Assembly: GCA_902470895.1 (NCBI GenBank)
Contig: CABRID010000035.1
Span: forward strand, 1 to 18,936
Length of the DNA: 18,936 bases
Source: an uncultured Collinsella sp.
GTDB taxonomy: Bacteria; Actinomycetota; Coriobacteriia; Coriobacteriales; Coriobacteriaceae
Direction of reading: 5' to 3'
Part shown: positions 14,536 to 18,936 of the stretch, piece after piece
How positions within the stretch are numbered: position 1 is the first letter of the stretch
Layout of the letters: the number at the start of each line of letters is the position of its first letter
Program-made: the position numbers and the translations under genes
Notes under the pieces: model-generated
Seen by the model: the letters and a program-made list of their open reading frames with translations, nothing else
The model's database searches: none
Told to the model about the DNA's origin: nothing

Positions 14536-15540
14536 ATGACTGTTACGTTCGAAGGTTACGAGCGCCGCGCTGACAAGATCAACAAGTGCCTCGCCGACAA
14601 CGGCATCGCCTCCCTCGAGGAAGCTCTGCAGATCTGCACCGACAAGGGCTTCAACCCGCGTGAGATCGTCAACAACACCCAGTCCATCGCCTTCCAGAAC
14701 GCCGAGTGGGCCTACACCCTCGGTTGCGCTCTCGCTGTCAAGCGTGGCGCCAAGTCTGCTTCTGAGGCTGCCGCCATCATCGGCGAGGGCATCCAGGCCT
14801 TCACCGTTCCCGGCTCCGTCGCCGAGGACCGCAAGGTCGGTCTGGGCCACGGCAACCTGGGCGCTATGCTGCTCTCCGACGACACCGAGTGCTTCGCCTT
14901 CCTGGCCGGTCACGAGTCCTTCGCTGCCGCTGAGGGTGCTATCGGCCTGGCTCTGAACGCCAACAAGGCTCGCAAGAAGCCGCTGCGCGTTATTCTCAAC
15001 GGTCTGGGCAAGGACGCCGCTCAGATCATCGCCCGCATCAACGGCTTCACCTACGTGAAGACCCAGTTCGACTACTTCACGGGCGAGCTCAAGGTCGTCG
15101 AGACCATCCCCTACTCCGATGGTCCCCGCGCCGCCGTCAACTGCTACGGCGCCGACGACGTCCGCGAGGGCGTTGCCATCATGTGGCACGAGAACGTCGA
15201 CATCTCGATCACCGGTAACTCCACCAACCCCACGCGCTTCCAGCACCCCGTCGCTGGCACCTACAAGAAGGAGCGCCTCGAGGCTGGCAAGAAGTACTTC
15301 TCCGTCGCTTCTGGTGGCGGCACTGGCCGTACCCTGCACCCGGACAACATGGGCGCCGGCCCTGCCTCTTACGGCATGACCGACACCATGGGCCGTATGC
15401 ACTCCGACGCCCAGTTCGCCGGTTCTTCCTCCGTGCCTGCGCACGTCGACATGATGGGTCTCATCGGCATGGGCAACAACCCCATGGTCGGTGCCACCGT
15501 CGCTTGCGCTGTCGCCGTCGAGGAGGCCCTCAAGGCCTAA
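14536..15540 (+). CDS. GGGtGRT-family protein, function unknown
   Basis: A 334-residue protein with the family-naming motif GGGTGRT at 260-266, in a long conserved Gly/Met-rich C-terminus (LHPDNMGAGPASYGMTDTMG, then DMMGLIGMGNNPMVG). Other notable segments are VGLGHGNLGAMLLSDDTECFAFLAGHESFAAAEGA (about 101-135), where several His, Gly and Cys residues could bind a cofactor, and NGLGKDAAQIIARINGF (155-171). There is no signal peptide or membrane span, so it is cytoplasmic. GGGAGG lies 8-9 bases before the ATG. Codon choice matches the upstream scaffold-like gene, and a strong terminator ends the pair. The family is found in many anaerobes next to a scaffold-like gene, so the two probably work as one unit. 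No enzyme activity is known to me. Confidence 0.88.
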   Translation: MTVTFEGYERRADKINKCLADNGIASLEEALQICTDKGFNPREIVNNTQSIAFQNAEWAYTLGCALAVKRGAKSASEAAAIIGEGIQAFTVPGSVAEDRKVGLGHGNLGAMLLSDDTECFAFLAGHESFAAAEGAIGLALNANKARKKPLRVILNGLGKDAAQIIARINGFTYVKTQFDYFTGELKVVETIPYSDGPRAAVNCYGADDVREGVAIMWHENVDISITGNSTNPTRFQHPVAGTYKKERLEAGKKYFSVASGGGTGRTLHPDNMGAGPASYGMTDTMGRMHSDAQFAGSSSVPAHVDMMGLIGMGNNPMVGATVACAVAVEEALKA

Positions 15541-15575
15541 TCGCGCCCGCGCGATGCTCATATAGTTGAGCTTTG

Positions 15576-15610
15576 GAGCCGCTACCTTTCGAGGTAGCGG
15601 CTCTTTTTGT
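15576..15610 (+). terminator. Rho-independent terminator of the scaffold/GGGtGRT operon
   Basis: A perfect 12-bp stem, GAGCCGCTACCT with AGGTAGCGGCTC, around a TTCG tetraloop is followed by TTTTTGTTT. It lies 36 bases after the stop codon and is the strongest terminator in the window. Confidence 0.95.
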
Positions 15611-15657
15611 TTGCCCCGTCTCAAATTGGTTACTCTTATTAAAGGGTCCGATGTATC

Positions 15658-15724
15658 AGTTGCGGTGAAATACGGACTGAATTGCATCCATACAGGCCAA
15701 AACAGTCCGTATTCCACCGCAACT
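15658..15724. repeat. 22-bp near-perfect inverted repeat with 23-base spacer
   Basis: The left arm (15658-15679, AGTTGCGGTGAAATACGGAC...) and right arm (15703-15724) match as reverse complements at 21 of 22 positions. There is no T-run on either side, and the element follows a complete terminator, so a second terminator is unlikely. It is 137 bases before the flavoprotein start. It could be a REPIN/MITE-type element, an operator, or a structured RNA. The rest of 15541-15861 holds no gene that I can support. Confidence 0.7.
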
Positions 15725-15861
15725 TATCAAATGGGCCGACCGAAGTGGCCGAGTCCACCTGACGCCCACCTGCCATATTTGCCCTTTACCGATTTGCCGA
15801 GTCTTTGCGGCCCCATTGCCGATCACCCGTGCGACAATGCGCCGGACGAGAAAGGAATCCG

Positions 15862-17388
15862 ATGGAATCGACTGATGTACTGGTAATTGGATCTGGCATT
15901 GCGGGCCTTTGTGCCGCCATCGAAGCGGCACGCACGGGCGCAACCGTCGCTGTGGCAAGCGCCGGCAAGACCATGAGTGGATCGAGCTTCTTCCCTGGAA
16001 CCTGGGGCCTAGGGCTTATCGGACCCGTTAACGAAGACGACGAACAAGACCTCATCGACACCATCCAGACCGTCGGCGGCGGTGTTGCCGACCCCGAGCT
16101 TGTCCAGACGTTTGTCCACGGCATTCCCCAGGCAATTGAATGGCTCGAGCAAGACCTGGGCGTTGAGCTTAAGCGTCCGCAAAACGCTGAGAGCGCTCAG
16201 CAAAAGCAGTTTATCCCCTGCTTTGACCACAAAACGCGCATGTGGCGCGGCCTCACCCGCAAGCCCCTTGAGGACGCTCTGACAGCCCGGATCGAGTCGC
16301 TCGGCATTCGCCTGCTCCCCCGCCATGAGCTTATCGACCTTGTTGAGGACACGAACGGCAGAATCACCGGAACCGTGCTCTACAACCTCACCGAAGATCG
16401 AATCGTGCCCTTTGCTACCAAAGCCACGATCATCGCAGCCGGTGGCACAGGCGGCCTGTTCGAGCGCAGCCTTACGTCGGCTGATGTGCTCAGCTCCTCG
16501 CAGGCCATCGCACTGGCGCACGGCGCATCGCTTACTAATATAGAGTTCATGCAGATGATGCCCGGCTTCATCGAGCCCAAGCGCAACCTGGTCTTCAACG
16601 AGAAAACCTGGCGCTACGTACATGTAGACCAGCCGGTAGATATTGCCGACGACAAGCTGGACGACCTGCTCGAGCAGCGCTCTGGATATGGTCCCTTCAC
16701 GTCACGCTTGGCCTCCCGCGCCATCGATCTCGTCATCGATCAGGCAGGTGTCGAAGGCCTGGCACTCCACTACGACTTCCCCCGCGAGGATGTCCCAGAG
16801 TTTGTGCAGACCTTTACCACCTGGCTGCAAGACGAGCACGGCATCGCCCCGACTGACGAGATGCGCGTTGCGATGTATGCCCACGCCGCTAACGGCGGCA
16901 TCAAGATCGATAAGACCGCGCACACGGGCGTTGAGGGCCTCTACGCTTGCGGCGAGGCGACAGGCGGCATGCACGGCGCCGACCGCATTGGTGGCTTGTC
17001 AAGCGCCAACGGCATCGTATTCGGACGTATCGCGGGCGCATCGGCAGCCCTCACAGCGCAGAAAGAGCCTGAGGCGGCCCTGAAGGCGGATATCACCCTC
17101 CCCCAGTACGGCATTGCCACAACAGATGCCGAACGCCTGACACACAGCCTTAGGCACACGATGAGCACCTTTTGCATGATCAACAGGACCGAAACAGGCC
17201 TATCCGAGGCCCTGCAACAGCTCGAAAGCCTGCAAGACAAGGCCATGGCGCTGAGCAAGCCGCATACCGATGACAGCGAGATCGCAGCCCTCGCCCGCCT
17301 ACAGTCGCAGATTCGACTAGCGCAGGAAATGGTCAAAGCCATGCGCAAGCGAACTGAAAGCCTGGGTTCGCACTTTCGAGCGGACTAA
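15862..17388 (+). CDS. FAD-dependent oxidoreductase, L-aspartate oxidase/fumarate reductase-like
   Basis: A 508-residue flavoprotein of the SDH/FRD/NadB superfamily. The FAD-binding Rossmann motif GSGIAG (10-15) opens the protein. IIAAGGTGGLF and the C-terminal FAD block GVEGLYACGEATGGMHGADRIGG are clear, and the end KRTESLGSHFRAD matches NadB-type tails. Compared with E. coli NadB, the active-site residues corresponding to R290 (TSRLASRAI), H351 (YAHAANGG) and R386 (HGADR) are present. However, the QFHPT His is replaced (EFMQMMPG), and the T-E-x-x-R-G-E-G segment is absent. The electron acceptor and substrate are therefore uncertain, and I do not assign nadB. No nadA or nadC is nearby. The ATG at 15862 has AAAGGA 5 bases upstream. 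Confidence 0.85.
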   Translation: MESTDVLVIGSGIAGLCAAIEAARTGATVAVASAGKTMSGSSFFPGTWGLGLIGPVNEDDEQDLIDTIQTVGGGVADPELVQTFVHGIPQAIEWLEQDLGVELKRPQNAESAQQKQFIPCFDHKTRMWRGLTRKPLEDALTARIESLGIRLLPRHELIDLVEDTNGRITGTVLYNLTEDRIVPFATKATIIAAGGTGGLFERSLTSADVLSSSQAIALAHGASLTNIEFMQMMPGFIEPKRNLVFNEKTWRYVHVDQPVDIADDKLDDLLEQRSGYGPFTSRLASRAIDLVIDQAGVEGLALHYDFPREDVPEFVQTFTTWLQDEHGIAPTDEMRVAMYAHAANGGIKIDKTAHTGVEGLYACGEATGGMHGADRIGGLSSANGIVFGRIAGASAALTAQKEPEAALKADITLPQYGIATTDAERLTHSLRHTMSTFCMINRTETGLSEALQQLESLQDKAMALSKPHTDDSEIAALARLQSQIRLAQEMVKAMRKRTESLGSHFRAD

Positions 17389-17430
17389 GCTGAGCACCCC
17401 TCTAGAGCAGAACACAACCTCTCGATATTA

Positions 17431-17466
17431 ATGGGTCCCGTGAGCTCAAAGCAACACGGGGCCCAT
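17431..17466 (+). terminator. Possible terminator hairpin after the flavoprotein gene
   Basis: ATGGGTCCCGTG pairs with CACGGGGCCCAT over 12 bp (one T-G pair) around a 12-base loop, 42 bases after the stop. The following sequence TCGTGTCC is not T-rich, so it is a weak intrinsic terminator at best. It may instead be a processing or regulatory hairpin. Confidence 0.4.
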
Positions 17467-17549
17467 TCGTGTCCGCGCAGGCAAATATACTCATTCTGAA
17501 TACGGAGTCGACATAGTCCACGTAGACACACGAACAGAAAGGAAGAAAT

Positions 17550-18410
17550 ATGGACAGCAGGGATATCGAGAAATGGCGTGTCGAACTTGATAGCTACGCC
17601 AATGTGGAAGACGGCGTTGAGTATTGGCTCGCACGCGATTTAATGGAACCCATGGGGTACACTCGATGGGAGAACTTCGCCGAAGTTGTTAAGAGGGCAA
17701 AAGTCTCATGCGAAACAAACAAAACTCCAGTTGATTCCCATTTTCGTGACACCACGAAAATGGTAACTGCCGGTGTCGCCGCTCGCGCGGTTAAAGACTA
17801 CAAACTTACGCGCTATGCATGCTATTTAATCGCACAGAACGGAGATTCAAACAAGCCAGAGATCGCGCTCGCCCAGGCATACTTTGCCGTGCAGACGCGC
17901 CGCCAAGAGCTCATAGAGCAGCGCTTCGCAGAGATTCAGCGCTTGCAGGCGCGTCACTCGCTATCCGATTCAGAGAAACAGCTCTCGGGTATTGCGTTCA
18001 AACGCGGCGTGGACTCCAAAGGATTCGCGATCATCAAGTCGAAGGGCGATGAGGCGTTATTCGGCGGCAGAAGCACGGCGGAAATGAAGCAGCAGCTCGG
18101 CGTACCCAAGAGCGCGGCATTGGCGGACAGGTTAGCCGATGTCCTCATCAAAGCAAAGGACCTTACGAACTCGATGACGGCCTTCAACGCCGAGGAACAC
18201 GACCTGTACGGTCTGGACCAGATCAAGCAAGAGCACGTCGAGAACAACACAAGCGTGCGTGGCAGCCTCATCGACCGCGGAATTGTCCCCGAGAACCTAC
18301 CGCCTGCCGAGGATACAAAAAAGCTCGAGCGTCGCGTGAAGACAGACGAGAAGAAACTCAAGGAGGGTACTGACGGTTTTACCGATCCCCAGGGTAGGCT
18401 CGATCTGTGA
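17550..18410 (+). CDS. dinD: DinD-like DNA-damage-inducible protein
   Basis: A 286-residue DinD-family protein. The N-terminal Bro-N-like region includes VEYWLARDLMEPMGYTRWENF (24-44), a typical DinD opening, then DYKLTRYACYLIAQNGD (about 83-99) and LAQAYFAVQTRRQELIEQR (107-125). The C-terminal half contains GGRSTAEMKQQLGV and a charged, helical tail. E. coli DinD is SOS-induced and has been reported to inhibit RecA-mediated strand exchange; the role here is inferred from family only. AAGGAAG lies 4 bases before the ATG. I see no LexA-type box (neither CTGT-N8-ACAG nor CGAAC-N4-GTTCG) in the 80 bases upstream. It is convergent with the tRNA operon. Its base composition is a little lower in GC than the suf genes, compatible with acquisition. 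Confidence 0.85.
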   Translation: MDSRDIEKWRVELDSYANVEDGVEYWLARDLMEPMGYTRWENFAEVVKRAKVSCETNKTPVDSHFRDTTKMVTAGVAARAVKDYKLTRYACYLIAQNGDSNKPEIALAQAYFAVQTRRQELIEQRFAEIQRLQARHSLSDSEKQLSGIAFKRGVDSKGFAIIKSKGDEALFGGRSTAEMKQQLGVPKSAALADRLADVLIKAKDLTNSMTAFNAEEHDLYGLDQIKQEHVENNTSVRGSLIDRGIVPENLPPAEDTKKLERRVKTDEKKLKEGTDGFTDPQGRLDL

Positions 18411-18453
18411 AAGCGGCCGCACCCCTTCGGGTTCGACCCCGTGCGAGGTCAAC

Positions 18454-18483
18454 AAAAAAGCGACCAGCCTAAGCCAGTCGCTT
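18454..18483 (-). terminator. Rho-independent terminator of the tRNA operon
   Basis: On the minus strand AAGCGACTGGC pairs with GCTGGTCGCTT (11 bp, two wobble pairs) around a TTAG loop, followed by six T. It lies 14 bases after the last tRNA. Confidence 0.9.
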
Positions 18484-18497
18484 AAACGATCTTTGGG

Positions 18498-18570
18498 TGG
18501 GCCGTCAGGGGGTCGAACCCTGGACCTTGGGATTAAGAGTCCCCTGCTCTACCAACTGAGCTAACGACCC
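18498..18570 (-). tRNA. tRNA-Lys(CTT), copy without encoded CCA
   Basis: A full cloverleaf: acceptor GGGTCGT/ACGGCCC, D-arm GCTC/GAGC, anticodon loop CTCTTAA (anticodon CTT) and T-arm CAGGG/CCCTG with loop TTCGACC. The discriminator A is followed by CCC, so CCA is not encoded. The T-loop differs from the second copy at position 59 (C instead of A). Confidence 0.95.
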
Positions 18571-18613
18571 AAAGCTAAAGTCCGTTATGGCGGACTTTAG
18601 AGGAGATATCGTG

Positions 18614-18689
18614 TGGTGGGCCGTCAGGGGTTCGAACCCTGGACCTTGGGATTAAGAGTCCCCTGCTCTACCAACTGAGCTAACGACCC
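18614..18689 (-). tRNA. tRNA-Lys(CTT), copy with encoded CCA
   Basis: Identical to the other tRNA-Lys except for the T-loop (TTCGAAC) and the encoded CCA at 18614-18616. Anticodon CTT. It is the middle gene of the His-Lys-Lys operon. Confidence 0.97.
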
Positions 18690-18711
18690 GATATCAACAC
18701 GAAGCAAGAAC

Positions 18712-18788
18712 TGGGGTGGGTAAAGGGACTCGAACCCTCGACCTACGGGACCACAACCCGTCGCTCTAGCCAACTGAGCTACACCCAC
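18712..18788 (-). tRNA. tRNA-His(GTG)
   Basis: Acceptor GTGGGTG pairs with TACCCAC, and the anticodon loop TTGTGGT gives anticodon GTG. T-arm GAGGG/TCCCT-type with TTCGAGT. Discriminator C73 faces a genomically encoded G at -1 (18789), the tRNA-His identity pair. CCA is encoded at 18712-18714. First gene of the operon. Confidence 0.97.
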
Positions 18789-18815
18789 CGTGTCCTGTGC
18801 GCTTCGCGCTCGACT

Positions 18816-18844
18816 ATTATTGCAAGGAACGCCACGCGATGCAA
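18816..18844 (-). promoter_or_regulatory. Promoter of the tRNA operon with A/T-rich upstream element
   Basis: On the minus strand TTGCAT (18844-18839) and AATAAT (18821-18816) are spaced by 17 bases. Transcription would start about 20 bases before tRNA-His. Upstream lie A/T tracts, including a TTTTCAA-GAATT-TTGAAAA inverted repeat (18852-18870), as expected for an UP element of a stable-RNA promoter. Confidence 0.7.
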
Positions 18845-18920
18845 GCCCCAATTTTCAAGAATTTTGAAAAGAGTTTTTCGACCTTGATTCTCATTTTCAT
18901 TGCAACAGCCTCAGGACTCA

Positions 18921-18936
18921 GCGCAACGCGTTGCGC
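18921..18936. repeat. 16-bp perfect palindrome at the window end
   Basis: GCGCAACGCGTTGCGC equals its own reverse complement. It forms the last 16 bases of the window, so it may be cut by, or be the cause of, the contig end. Confidence 0.6.

Noticed and set aside
13792..15717. 641-codon open frame on the minus strand
   Set aside because: It is antisense to the scaffold and GGGtGRT genes, is rich in Val, Gly, Asp and Ala from reversed GC-rich codons, lacks a ribosome site and resembles no family.
18421..18450. tRNA T-arm-like sequence GGGTTCGACCCC after dinD, as a possible attachment-site remnant
   Set aside because: The stem around the loop does not pair properly over five bases and no other tRNA part is present; chance similarity is more likely.
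18624..18851. 75-residue minus-strand open frame ending in QGSNP
   Set aside because: It runs through two tRNA genes and their promoter; the peptide is the common false translation of tRNA sequence.

Overview
The window looks like the chromosome of a high-GC Gram-positive gut anaerobe of the Coriobacteriia, most probably Collinsella or a close relative. This is inferred from gene content, GC-rich coding, purine-rich Shine-Dalgarno sites, a sortase-anchored surface protein and a SUF system that uses SufU. The first 46 bases are not biological: they are an Illumina Nextera i7 adapter, so the window starts at a contig edge and the first gene is cut by it.

Layout. 47-1969 (+): the 3' part of a polytopic membrane protein and a GT2 glycosyltransferase. 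1994-5774 (-): a degenerate AAA-ATPase-like/PD-(D/E)XK protein and a secreted, sortase-anchored protein with a lysozyme-like N-terminal domain. 5903-7036 (-): a tight three-gene unit of an IscR-like Rrf2 regulator, a minimal nucleotidyltransferase (MNT) and a HEPN protein. 7259-12504 (+): the divergent sufC-sufB-sufD-sufS-sufU operon, closed by a terminator. The rrf2/suf intergenic region holds a sequence close to the IscR type-1 consensus between the two predicted promoters. 12570-13379 (-): a REP-associated tyrosine transposase. 13783-15540 (+): a two-gene unit with expression-optimised codons, an IscU/NifU-like scaffold-type protein and a GGGtGRT-family protein, closed by a strong terminator. 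15862-17388 (+): a NadB/fumarate-reductase-like flavoprotein with an altered active site. 17550-18410 (+): a DinD-like protein. 18454-18844 (-): a tRNA-His/tRNA-Lys/tRNA-Lys operon with promoter and terminator. The last 16 bases are a perfect palindrome.

How it fits together. The centre of the window is an iron-sulfur biogenesis locus. A cluster-sensing repressor probably reads Fe-S status and controls both itself and suf. SufS supplies sulfur via SufU to the SufBCD scaffold. The uncharacterised scaffold-like/GGGtGRT pair nearby is the best candidate for undescribed Fe-S or redox biology. The MNT-HEPN pair (type VII toxin-antitoxin-like) directly behind the Fe-S regulator gene suggests a link between Fe-S status and an RNA-targeting module. 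This is inference from gene order and overlap only.
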